From: Lamellibrachia satsuma | Lineage: Eukaryota; Annelida; Polychaeta; Sabellida; Siboglinidae | NCBI GenBank assembly: GCA_033239005.1 | Contig: BSQZ01000001.1 | Coordinates: 12,212,500-12,276,499, forward strand | Reading direction: 5' to 3' | DNA: 64,000 nucleotides | Shown here: positions 31,154 to 44,100 of the stretch, piece after piece | Layout of the letters: each line of letters starts with the position of its first letter | How positions within the stretch are numbered: the stretch's first letter is position 1 | Notes under the pieces: generated by a model | What the model was told of the DNA's origin: nothing | Seen by the model: the letters and a program-made list of their open reading frames with translations, nothing else | Database searches by the model: none | Translations under genes and position numbers: made by a program

Positions 31154-32960
31154 ATGATTTCAAGTACAATTAAAATTGTTAAAACGAATTGGATTTTAAT
31201 TTTAATTGTGGTGGGTGATGAAGAAATAGCACAACTTTTTTTCGATAAATATAATCACCTCTACAACAGTGTGTCATATGATGTTGATGAGATGAATGTT
31301 ATAAATACGGAGATTAACAAGCAGATTAATAAAGAAAATGTTTCGTATGATATATCAGTTGATGAGGTTATCGAATGTGTCCAGCGACTGAAGCTGGGTA
31401 AGTCGGATGGTGAAGAGGGTCTCAATTCTAATCATATCATACATGGTTCGAAAATACTCTTTGTGCTGTTAGCATTAATTTTTAACAGTATGTTGGTACA
31501 TGGTTTTAGCCCCGACTCAATGTTAGTGGGAACTATGGTTCCAATACCAAAAGATAAGAGACAATTAGTAAGTACATCCGACAATTTTAGAGCTATTACT
31601 CTTGGCAGCATTGTTGCCAAATTGTTTGGTGTTGATATACTATCTAAGGAAGAAAATGCTCTTGCAACATCGCATTTACAATTTCGTTTTAAACAAAATA
31701 TGTCCATTACTCATTGCACATGTGTTATGATGGAGACAATCAGTTATTATAATGCAAATGGCAGTAATGTATATGCTTTCATGTTAGATGCCAGCAAAGC
31801 ATTCGACAGGGTTAATTACTGTAAGCTTTTTAGAGCACTTCTAAAACGTAAGGTATCACCCCTGGTATTAAGATTGCTGCTGTAAATGTATACTAAACAA
31901 AATCTTCAAGTAAGATGGGGCTCTAGTATGTCATCCCAGATTACCGCTTGTAACGGAGTCAAACAGGGAGCAATCCTTTCTCCTATCCTCTTCTCCATAT
32001 ACATGGATGGATTGTTCGAACAGTTAGAAAAGAGTGGCGTGGGATGCCCCATGGGCAACCACTATACGGGTTGCATCGGATACGCAGATGATATCACTTT
32101 GTTAACACCCACAAGATCTGGACTCAAAAGTTTTAATCGGTATGTGCGAAAAATATGCACACGAATACTGTGTAAATTTTAACGGTACTAAGAGTAGATA
32201 TTTGATTTTTAGAGGTCGTAATTGTAAACCCGACAACAGAACTGTGTTTTTTAATGACACCGAGTTGTATAGCACCCAAGATGCTGTACATCTGGGCCAT
32301 CATATATCCGTTGTTAATAAAGATAGTTTAGTTGCCGATGCCACTGCCAAATTCTGGAGAGGGTATATGTTCATAGCTGATTTCGGTTATATTAAGACGA
32401 ATGGAAAATGCAATTTTTTTAAACAGTATTGCTGCTCTTATTATGGAGCCCCACTATGGGATCTTCAGAGTAAGAGTGTTGGCACTATTTGCACTACATG
32501 GCGAAAAGCGCTTAGAAAGTTGTGGGGGCTAGCACCGCTTACACACGGTGATATTTTAGCATTGTTATCGGATAGTTTGCCATTATTGGTAATCTTAAAG
32601 CAAAGGTTCTCAAAAGTTATTCATAAAGCTATGAACCACAATTCACCGATTATAAACAGTGTTGCTAAGTTGTCCATTGCAAATCCATGGTCAAATTGTA
32701 GCGCAAATTACCGTCATATCCTAAATGAATGTGATACAATGTATGACGTGTCAGTGTATGACATTGGCCGTGTGTGGCTGGTTTGTCTAATGTAATAATA
32801 TCAAATGTAAACGTTTTATCGGAAATGTTAGACACCAGAAATAGTTTTAAAACATGTAATATTTTAGACGATGATGATGTCAACTGTATTATTACGGACA
32901 TTACTGTATTTTAAAGAATGTACAATTGCCATTTTAATGTGCGAAAATAAAGATTTTATT
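31154..32960 (+). pseudogene. Non-LTR retrotransposon reverse transcriptase, interrupted
   Basis: Three consecutive plus-strand frames make one LINE reverse transcriptase. The first (to 31885) holds RLKLGKSDGEEGL, TMVPIPKDKR, NFRAITLGSI and the catalytic LDASKAFDRVN. It ends in an in-frame TAA, and the same frame continues with MYTKQNL, NGVKQGAILSPILFS and the catalytic YADDITLL. A frame shift near 32150 leads to the C-terminal part up to 32795. An AATAAA near 32946 may end the transcript. The upstream endonuclease is absent. One nonsense codon and one shift make it inactive, though it is less decayed than the 13-kb copy. Confidence 0.85.
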
Positions 32961-34968
32961 TATTATTTGGCAAACCGGAGAAAGCGTCAAAGGAGCCAAC
33001 AAACTGCCGCATGGCAGGACACTCAGAAGAAGCATTTAATCTTATTGTCATTCTCGAAACCGAGAAGACCGCCGGTGATGATGAATAAGAGAAAAAACTG
33101 TATGCAAAACTGTCACAAAAAAGTAGCAAATCACAGAGCATACGTTCACCACAAAGAACGACCAACGTCATAATTCAAATTGAAAATACCCACTTTATTG
33201 CCATCATGTACCATGACTGTAACAGCAGATTGTAGCACATTTTGCAGTGCCACATCAACAATTAAGTCTTCATAGATATCATAATAGTTACAGGTTACAT
33301 ATACAGGTTCAATAATAGCAGATTTTGCCACTTATTGGGATGCAATCAGACCACCCAAAGGTTTTATTTTGTTACGATACTCCATCAACTGTCTTAATTC
33401 AGGATTGCTCACCTACCATTCATTTTCTACACATTTTTGCCAGTTTCACTAACCGTCAACCAGCAACAAACTATAGGTGGCACTGCAAAAATGCAGATGA
33501 ATTGTACTGTCATGAAATGTTTATTCAATAAACATCATATGACATCAATCATTGCAAACCGAGAACGCAACTGCAAATGTATGGTGAATCAGAATTTTGA
33601 ACCATATACATTTTTGTTATTCAGAATCGTCCTAAAATCACTATCATGGGTATTGATTAATATGTACATTTCCCTATATCTTTACCATTTTAAATAAATC
33701 CCATATACACGTAACATTAACTGAAACAACAATTAAACACAAACAGGGAATGGAACACACGTTTTCACAAAATAGCAACAGCTAACTGGCTAGTTGTAAT
33801 TTGCACGCACACAAGCCTAATGTAACGTTTTACCAACTCGCACAAAAAGATCTGTAACTTCCCTGGTGATCAGGAGACGCAGATCGTTATAGGGGACACA
33901 AGTGATTCTCATTTCGAGGCAATAGTTGGCAAGATAATGCAATTTTGGCCCATAAGTTGTGCATGTTATAACACGTTATGTACCTATGTCATTATAAAAT
34001 AATCATTGATATTATCACATTTTAATGCTAGTTGTTTTTAATAAATAATAGAAGTAAATGTGTTATTGTTTGTTCTATTCATTCTAAATGTGTGAAATGT
34101 AATAGCAGGCAGCAAGTCAGTGGGGCCGGAAGTGAACGTTTACGGGCAAATTTGCATAAAACCAACATGGCGGCTGACGAGACTTGTGTCCCCTATTGGA
34201 TGCAGTGCAAATAGCTAGACTTGCATGCCTACTTGTCTAGTTGGCACTGGCTCACTCGCTGTGCAAACTGTACTTGACCATCAATGTGGATTATCCACAA
34301 TTCATCTTTTATATAATTATATACATATCACACATGCTCAATGATTACCAAACACAACTTCGTTAATCAGCATACAGCAAGCTTCCTTCCTATACACTCC
34401 ATCGAGTAGCTATACGATGCAATGCTTTGCTGCATCAACAGTTCATACATTGGCGATAATTCCGTCACACAGTAGTGTTAGTTGGCTTGACGCTAAGACC
34501 CTTCTGTGCTAGAAGAATCAACATACATTGATCTTTTCTGAAAGAGATTGTGCTATTGTGGAAAACAATGCCTTATCACATAATCACCTTTAGTACAGAA
34601 CCTTATCGTTTTTATCGTTAAGTCATGTTACATAGCACAAACGTCTGTTCTAATTTCTTGACCACCCAAATGTGTTTTAATTAGCCAGAATTAAATATAA
34701 TATGCCCGTTATTTGTTTACGAATATCGACTTTTCCGTTCAGCATGCAGTGTAAACAAGTCAAAAACAAGTCAAATTATATGAACAAATTATGGTTCATT
34801 GGACACATTTGGCTGGCCAAGACGTTAGAATAGATAAAATGTACGAAAAAAACGATCAGATGTTGTACCTTTAATGCTAATTGCTGGCGTCACACCAATT
34901 GTGCTGTGGCCAAACTTGAGATAGGAGTGTGTCCAATACATCATTCACACATCTGTCCAACCATGAAT
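32961..34968. other. Intergenic DNA downstream of SEC16
   Basis: No gene is supported. On the minus strand, ATTAAA-type polyadenylation candidates occur near 34869, 34676 and 34020, downstream of the SEC16 stop at 34969. The part next to 34968 is therefore probably 3' UTR. Confidence 0.4.
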
Positions 34969-35127
34969 TTACTTCGGATAGAGTCGACGCTGGCCATACC
35001 GGGGACCATGAGCTGACTGACCAGATGAAGGTGCAGCATGCTGCTCAGCACCCTGGCTGAACTGGGCGGGGTTGAACATCATGGGGATCGACGATGGCGG
35101 CTGTGGCTGGGATGTCTCTGCTGAAGG
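34969..35127 (-). CDS. SEC16A: SEC16 terminal exon with stop codon
   Basis: Fifty-two codons and TAA: PSAETSQPQPPSSIPMMFNP, AQFSQGAEQH and GPRYGQRRLYPK. Acceptor TTTGTAG. The Met-Met-Phe-Asn-Pro core and the basic C-terminus fit a Sec16A end. It follows an intron of about 4.5 kb in phase 0. Confidence 0.88.
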   Translation of the reverse strand, partial: PSAETSQPQPPSSIPMMFNPAQFSQGAEQHAAPSSGQSAHGPRYGQRRLYPK

Positions 35128-38100
35128 CTACAAAAACAACAACATTCAATTCTTGTGTGTGATGCCTCGTTGTGTGACGCCGGGTTGTCGGCAGTTTTTT
35201 ACATGATGACACGCCCTTTGCCCTTTTGTGCCCCAATTGTGCCCCAAACGAGTATGAACACGTGTCATGGCAGCACCCCACACACATATCCACCCTATGA
35301 AGCACATGCAACAGGGGTAATACAGACTGTCTATACATGGCATGGAGGACAACCAGAATACACCGCAGCTTCCACTTCCTCATTTTCAGAGTTCATTGGT
35401 TGCCCTAAATTCTCTACGCGAATCTCACAGCTCAGGATTGTTAACAAATGCATGTCAACACATTTTAATGCAAATGTTTCAATGCATGCAAATGCCATTT
35501 TCCAGAATCGCTTTCATTTACAAATGTTTTGATTATGTATTTGTAAAATGCATTTGAATTAATTTCAAATATTTAGTTTTTCTATTACAATTGTGTATTT
35601 GGAACAAAAACAAAATGTACAGAAACACATTGTTAATGTATTACAGTACAAACATAAACAATGTGTAAATTATATTATATCAGGTGTAGAATATAACAAT
35701 AATAGTTATTCAAACAATTACGTCTGCATCTGAAATGCATTTGGTTGAACATTTTAAAAATCTTAAGTTTGGGGGTCGCATTCAAATACAAATGTTTAGA
35801 GTATGCATTAAAATGCAAATGCACTGAACCTATAATGGGTGCATTTGAATGCTCAACATTCAAATGCACATTCAAATGCATTAGTGCCTGTTTACAAGCT
35901 TGGCTTACAGGCAGAAGAGCTCAAATTTCGACAGCTAAACGCTTGTGTTGGTTTTCGTCCAAAACTTTCGTAGTTTGTTATCCATGATAACAAAAACAAA
36001 TTTTAATCATTCCTATATATTTACATATTAAAATGGTAGGTCACTGTAGCCATACCAGTGCATAGTAAACGTATGTAATTTTGTTAATATGTTGTGTTAT
36101 TATATAACATCTTTGACTGGAACCGATCCCACGTGCAGTGAGTTATACAAAATTTCAGGGACCGTTCACATTTATCAACATTTACTCATTCGTACAAAGC
36201 ATACTAATTCTCGGACACCCTTCTTCCCTCTCCAAATTAATACTTTAAAATGTCGCTAATATTCACAAGTGAAAACATTGATGTAACAATGTTACGACAA
36301 AGTACATGTACAGGTCTTACAACAATAGCCATCATAATATGTTTACAAACATTTATCCCCAATAATTATGTTAAAGCTTTGTATTTTTCTAACAACTCGA
36401 TGGTGTCATATTGATAATTGTGTTGTCATATTGTGCTGCAGCACTATGTGGAGAATGGCTAAATAAATTAAGGGGAGATATTGCAGCTGGATAGGATTTT
36501 GTTTTCTATTTGCATAGTTTGCATACCATAATACTTTCACAATCACCATTGGCTTAGTTAACTCTAGAACTTCTCCTAAAAAATTCTTACATTACGAATA
36601 TTTCTTTCTTCTGAATTTTCAAAGTTATGATATTATAAAAGCAACATGTGTCAAGACATTTTCAATCACTAACCCCAAGGTATTGCACAAAGCAAAATTT
36701 GTTTTAGACAATTTTTTTAAAATATGCTGGTGAACACAACAAACCAGATCAGGTGTTATCATATTTTAATTCCAGCGTGTTGTATTTTCTTGTTTCCAAA
36801 ATGTCATTTCTTGTAAATGGCCATCAAAGATTGCATGATGGCATTGATTACATGGTAGATGCAAGCTTTATCCATGAATAAAACTAATTTAGAGGTATGC
36901 CGTTGTTATAAAAGTGAATTATATTGATAGTAAACATGCAAAACTATTGGAATATGGAGGACACACATTTTGAGTAATTTTTTCAAAAAACATCATTCCA
37001 GCTGCCACATCTCCCGTTAAAACAACAGCAGTTCTCCAACAGTTTACCACGGAGCACTGCACAGTCCTTCACAATCCCCACTTCAGAACACTTTGTACGA
37101 ATCTGTAAATGTTGATCATTGTGAATGGCCTGTAAGTCAACCGAGTAACACTGAATGTCCATCTGTAATCTGGGAAACTACGAGTTTCTTGGATTAATCA
37201 ATCAAATCCACACAAGTCATGCAACACAAGAGTAAACACTGAATCCATGCATGGACACTTTCAGACATGCATGCATGCCAGCGTAACTAAATGCAACATG
37301 CAGCAAGTTAGTGTGCTTCAACAGTAGTGCTAAGTGCTCCATTAGGTGCAAGATAGTATGGTTAGTAGGCAAACTCTGTTTTCATCTAGACCAAGTTAGA
37401 ATCCCGTCACAACAGGATAACCAATACTTGTAGAGAGACAGACAGAGAGAGAGTCGGAACTTCTATGTAGCAAAATCAGAATCACTAGATCATATGTCAT
37501 GAGATTTCTTCAAAAATATGAACAACAAAAACTGCCTGCAGAGTATGATCAATTGTTGTGGGCATGTTCAGAAAAAAGCACAGGAACAAACTGATTCTGT
37601 GACACATGATGATATCGAAAGTCATATCAACATCAGTGATTTATGAACCTTATTGACAAGAACTCCAATAGGTGGCTTGCTTGCAGAACCTGCAAAAGGG
37701 TTTTTGGAAATTTGTCAAATTAGGTTTCAGTTCTCTTGCCTAGTACAGGTAGGAATGAAACCTGTGTCTTTACAGTCGAATACACAGAGCTACACCATGC
37801 CAACGCCTTACATCGCTGAAGAAATAAGTAAAATACTTGATGGACTAACAGGACAAAATATGTAACTGACTGCCACAAGCCATGATATAATATATAGCAA
37901 TGGGGCATGGAAGCTTAACGGTAGAGCATCAGACTCTTAATCGAGGTTGAAATTTTCCTGTTGCTGTTTGAAGCATGGAAAATTTTATTTACTCCACTGT
38001 AGATTTGCTAGCAATGTACTGTTAAAGTAAGTTTTAACATTGGCATCAGTAATTACTCATACTACTCTACCTATTATAAACAATTTCCTGCTACCCACTT

Positions 38101-41100
38101 TTGAAGGTTCTGCCAGCAATGTTTTTTCTTACAATAGTTTTAAAACAATTGACTTGCAATGCAACAGTTTGTATGAAATGATCACAATCATTGTGTGTCA
38201 ATGGTCATTTCAAATGTCTCATGACTGGTGAGTTTGAGTCCTACCCAGTCAAATGACCATCACATGCCACTGTGAGGCTAGGCTAGGACAGCCACAAAGT
38301 TACTGTATTAGTCAGTAACTGGCTTGTTACCTGCATGTAGTGTTGCACCTCCTGCGACACAGAACTGACGGAACTGCGACGAGATAGCTGAAACATGCAA
38401 CACTGCTACAGTAGCTACAGCAGCCACACACACAACACTGCTATAGTAGTAGCTACAGCAACCAACCATGCACACAACTGCTATAATAGTAGCTACAGTA
38501 GCCAACCATGCACAACACTGCCATAGCAGTAGCTACAGCAGCCACACACACAACACTGCTATAGCAGTAGCTACAGCAGCCACACACACAACACTGCTAT
38601 AGCAGTAGCTACAGCAGCCACACACACAACACTGCTATAGCAGTAGCTACAGCACCCACGCACAGAATACTGCTATAGTAGTAGCTACAGCAGCCACACA
38701 CACAACACTGCTATAGTGTTAGCTACAACAGCCACATGCACACCATTGCTACAGTGGTTACAACAACTGCATGTAATGTTGCTACTACTGTAGTAGCAAA
38801 AAGACAACACTGCTGTAATTGATACAGGAATCCTACGTGTAGTTCTACAAAGAAATGATATACAATATTGCTGTAGCAACAGTGGAAACCCTAGCAACGA
38901 CTGCACAACACCAACATTGTGAAACCAACATTACCGCCTGGCTAACTGTCTCAAACTACACCCACTAAAGGTATCTAAAGGAGGACACCATAAAGCAACA
39001 GGGTGGCTTAGGGTAGAACTATGGCAAGGTGAAGGCCAAGCTTATAAAAACAGATGCAGGGGGAAAGGGTGAACACACAGCCTGGCTCATGCAATGTGAT
39101 CGTGTGGCAATCAGCAAGTGGTGCAAAGAAACTGGAAATGCTGAACCAGTAAGAAATGCATAAAAGCAGAAGATTCTAATTAAAAATCTGTCATTCAGAA
39201 ACAAACATTTCACTTTTAGCAATAATAAATTTTTCAACAAACATCAAAGTAGGCAAAACTATCAACAAGAACTGTTGGTAAATATAATCGATAGCAATTA
39301 CACATAATTGCACGTTATTCTTTTTTAAACCCAGCCCCTTTCTAGTAGTTCAGCCTGATGTGAGGGCTTGTTTATCGAGATTTAAAACATTTCACATTTG
39401 TGCCAGCCAGCTACTCAACTGATGTTATGTTTCACATGGGAGTAAGTTTATAATCTTATGGGTGTAAGTTTCAAAATGGCTATTCGTGGATCCCAGGGCA
39501 ACTACCGGAAAGCTTTACAGTAAGAACATCCAAACACTCAACCCAGTAACCACGGCAGACAACCATGCATCTAGTGCAGACAGACTATGTTCAACGTTGA
39601 TGCGCTCCACTTACATTCGACGGAGGTTCGACTGGATCCAGTGGTGCCAACTGGTGACCACCCTGGTCTGCCTTGATGCCTAGCTCGCCGTATGTCTCAT
39701 TGGCATTGTGTGTCTACAGGAAAACGTCCATTAGACAAAGGGCACTAGATTCACTGTTAATAACATGGCCTAGAAGTGCTAAATAAAAAATTTATTAAAA
39801 TACTTCTAATAATAATTATTATTTAAAAATAAAAAGCACAATATAACAATAAAATATTAATTAGTAAATAAATATATATAAATAATAACTAATAAAATAT
39901 ATTATTATTTATAGTTATTGTATTATAATAATATCTCATATAGTCAAATTAAGTTTTTTAAATATTGCTACCTAATGTGAATAAGATTACGGACAATATT
40001 CATTATTAAATTACAATGAGTTATACTAACTGCGGTTGGCTGCAGATGATTCTGTAGTGCTGCTTGTTGATGGGCCGATGTTGGAACATCAGATGAACCT
40101 TGACCTTCACCATTCTTACTTAAACTCTCGGCTGTCACTGCAAGAAATAAATCCATGTCAGTCCTGGCATCTGCCAATGCATATCCCATCCCATGCCGAG
40201 TCATTATACACCCCAACCTCGCACAAATAAAAGCACTGAACGTGTTATCATAAAATCATGTTATATAGTATAAACCCTTATCTTGACTGCCGAAATGAGT
40301 TTTAATGAACTCATTTAAAAAAATATACTTTGACCGTTTTCTGTTAATGTTTTAGGGTGAATATAAATGTTTATATTGCATGCAAGGGGCACGGTTAGAA
40401 CGTTGGGCTCTCAATCGAGAGGACCCAGGTTCGAATTCTCTCGCTGCCGTTTGGAAGCTTTGGCAATTTCGTTTAACCCATGTTGCCACAGTTCACTCAG
40501 TATAAATGAGCACATGGATACAGACAGAGGTGGATATTTGAACAACTAGTCTTCGCACAGTAATTGCAGCGTGGCTGAATGCTTCTCAAAGAATTTGAGA
40601 TGGCGTTGGAATGAAGATGTCTGCCCGGGGGTGAAATATATAACGAACTTAGAGCAGTCCCGATATAACTATATAACTTTACCTTTTTTATGAGGAAGGA
40701 AATGTAGTTTCACAGGTGTTATTGATACACCTATACTGTGATCCCGTGAATGCCTGATTCCCAGTAAACTATGTCCACAGTTATTGGAAATTATCAACAG
40801 CTATACATGAATGTACTGAACGGCAATGTTGATGAATGTAGTGAACGGCAAGGTTGACGAATATACTTGAACGGCAAGGTTGACGAACGTACTGAATGGC
40901 AAGGTTGATGAATGTACTTGAACGGCAAGGTTGATGAATGTACTGAACGGAAAGGTTAATGAATGTACTGAATGGCAAGGTTGACAAATGTACTAAACGG
41001 CAAGGTTGACGAATGTACTGAACGACAAGGTTGATAAATGTACTGAACAGCAAGGTTGACGAATGTACTGAATGGCAAGCTTGACGAATGTACTGAACGA

Positions 41101-44100
41101 CAAGGTTGATGAATGTACTGAACAGCAAGGTTGACGAATGTATTGAACGGCAAGGTTGATGAATGTAGTGAACGGCAAGGTTGACGAATGTACTTGAACG
41201 GCAAGGTTGACAAATGTACTGAACGGCAAGGTTGATGAATGTATTTGAACGGCAAGGTTGACGAATGTACTGAACGGAAAGATTGATGAATGTACTGAAC
41301 AGCAAGGTTGACGAATGTACTGAACGACAAGGTTGATGAATGTACTGAACAGCAAGGTTGACGAATGTACTGAACGGCAAGGTTGACGAATGTACTGAAC
41401 GACAAGGTTGATGAATGTACTGAACGGCAAGGTTGATATACATAAATAGATAACAGTCAAAATTATATTAACATAACTCAGTCAAACACATTTTGGTTGT
41501 CTAGTTGTTAGAATTGATATAGTTTACAATAATATTTTACAACACATTTGGGCAGTCAAGATGTTAGAATAGATATAGACAGTTGTACCATTAAGCTAGA
41601 TTTTGTTATCGTGTCTCGTGATGAGGCGTGTTTCAGACGTTGTGTGCTATGTTGGTATGAGGCCCATGTGCTCAAGCACATGGGCCTCATGCATGTTTCA
41701 CCTAACCCTGCATGTGCACAGCACACCCAAACCAATCAGACTGACAAGGTGGGTGACATGCTCCCGCACTTGTTCGTGCTAACAAAGACCTGTATACAAT
41801 AATCATCTGTTTTCACAGTGATGTATGTTTATGAATATCAATCAACCTTCCCATTCTGAACATTCGCAAACAGTGTAGGCAATTTCTAGTAACTGTGGAC
41901 AAAATGAATTGGGGTCGGGCATTCACGGGACCACAAGTAACATTATGGTATCCCCAGCATGTAATGTAAACATGATATTTGTCCCAAAACAATCAGATTC
42001 AACATAGTTTATACTAAATAACATGGTTTTAAAATGATGAGACTTTGTACCACAGTGGTAACGCCCTTATGAAAGCACTCCCTGTACCCAGAAAGAGGAA
42101 GATGACAATGGCATCTATGTAATTCTGCAAGAAACAGAAATGGACAACCAGACTATCGAAAATAGACAAGCCACTTCATACAAGACAAGCTACTTGATAT
42201 AAAATATACACACAGACCAAGTAGATTTAAACAATGGTTCAGAAAACAAACCCAGTATGAATAAAATTGAAGTGCATTTGCTAAATTGATCCTGGTTTTC
42301 TTCAAATATTTTATTTATGATACTTGCATTCTTTTATTTGTACTATAGTTGTGATGTGGTCCGAATAGATGGCAAAAAGGCATAAAGGCTGTCCACAAGC
42401 AGTACTGATGAGGAGATGATGCAGTGAAGCACCGAGGAGAGGAGACGATGCACCTAGGAGATGATGCACCAAGGAGATGATGCACCGAGGAAATGGTAAA
42501 CTTACCTGAAGGTACAAACATGTTGGCAGGCATGCTGGCACTCTTGGGTAGTGTGTTAAACAAATGTGTTGGAGCAGCGACACACGGCTTGGAGGCATTG
42601 CCAGCCAACACGTCAACGTACTGCTTCCTGGCTCCTGTCACAGAACAATATCGCTACTGACTGACCATTACACCAAAAACAACATTCACTCTAGAGAAAA
42701 TACAACAAAGTGCTGCTCATTTAATCTCAAATGACCACCACCACACAACCAACATAGAGTGCAAGTTCTTCAGGATTCAAGCGCTATATACGTTTTATTA
42801 TTATTTTATAAATTTATATGAACTTTTGCCTAAATAATATATATATTACTATTATTACTATTTTATATTTACAATAAATAATCCTGACACATATCCAGTT
42901 CACACTCACCTCGATTTCGTTGAAGTGAGAACTTGTTAGCAGCGGGGGGTGGACCAGCCCCCGCGGGGCCACCCACAGGAGCATGGGGCATGACCCCAGG
43001 GGGTGCGCTGCTACCAAGACTACCTGGGATGCCGCCTGCAGAATCAGGTTACATTTATAAAAAAATACAGTAGATGAAACAGTCTGACAGCTGGAAACCT
43101 TCGAACTTTGATATGCCAAGGCAAACATAAAATTATGGAAAATTCCAACTGTGTGATATTAGAGCCGTTCAATAATAAGATAATACAAAACCTCTACAGT
43201 CATTACGAAAAACAGGATTTTTTAATATAGGAACCTGTCATCTCAGAGTCCTTGGGTGGTGGGGCAGTTGGCTTGTCCACCTCCTCATCCGTCTGGTCAG
43301 TGTTCACCCAGCGCTTCCTCTCTGCATCCCACACAATCTACAAACACACGCTTCTATCGTGAATGGTCTTTATAAATAAAAACTACAGATAAAAACTATC
43401 ACTTATAATACTAAAAAAATGTCTATACACCATAGAGTTACATCATTAATCATCCCCCTATAAACAAGAGCGACAAGCCAGCTCACTGCAGTGAAGCGGG
43501 CATGGACCACTGGCCGGCATTTCATTGCACGGCAGAAACAGTTGCATCCACTGCATTACACATAGGGTAGTACTATTTATAGTGTGAACATAGCATGTTA
43601 CAAAGAGTTCTCTAACATATGAGTGAGTGAGTGAGTGAGTGAGTGAGTGAGTGAGTGAGTGAGTGAGTGAGTGAGTGAGTGAGTGAGTGAGTGAGTGACT
43701 GAGTTAGTAAATTTATTTCCTCCTCACCATCATCATGTACAATATAAGGCAAACAAAAGCAATGAAGATGAGGTGGCTACCAGAGAAGCATAAACTCATC
43801 GGGCCAGTAGCCAGTGACAATGACACCAGGAACCAATTAACTTGAAGATTTGTCATTGGTATTTATTCTTAATGGGGCATGGCCACCAGACTGATTAATA
43901 ATTTGGGTGAGGGTGGTCCCAGCAGTTGTGTTATAAGTGTGGGCAGTTGGGTTGTTCATACTTGAGTGAGCATCATGCATTAGTGTTAAACTCTCCAAGA
44001 CATTTTGGAGGCTTGCTGGAGAAAGTTGTGGGAAACAAATACTGTGCAGTCATTAGCTAAAACAAATACTGTATTTCCTATGTGGCTTACAGCTGTATGA

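Larger units (their letters stand above)
35128..39614 (-). other. SEC16 last intron, repeat-bearing
   Basis: No further exon is needed by phase and none is evident. The intron holds a cluster of ATGCAAATG/CATTTGAAT-like motifs (about 35450-35890), a tRNA-like SINE head (37902) and a 38-bp minisatellite (38395-38870). Confidence 0.6.
40138..42505 (-). other. SEC16 intron with SINE and minisatellite
   Basis: It contains a tRNA-derived SINE (40383), a 25-bp minisatellite (40804-41440) and a perfect hairpin (41657-41690). No exon is seen. Confidence 0.6.

Noticed and set aside
37902..37970. Functional tRNA-Lys gene
   Set aside because: Box A and anticodon region look right, but the arms do not pair well and box B is altered; a SINE head fits better.
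40781..41460. Minus-strand ORFs with repeated NLAVQYI and RQPCRS
   Set aside because: Artefacts of the 25-bp minisatellite, open in all three frames.
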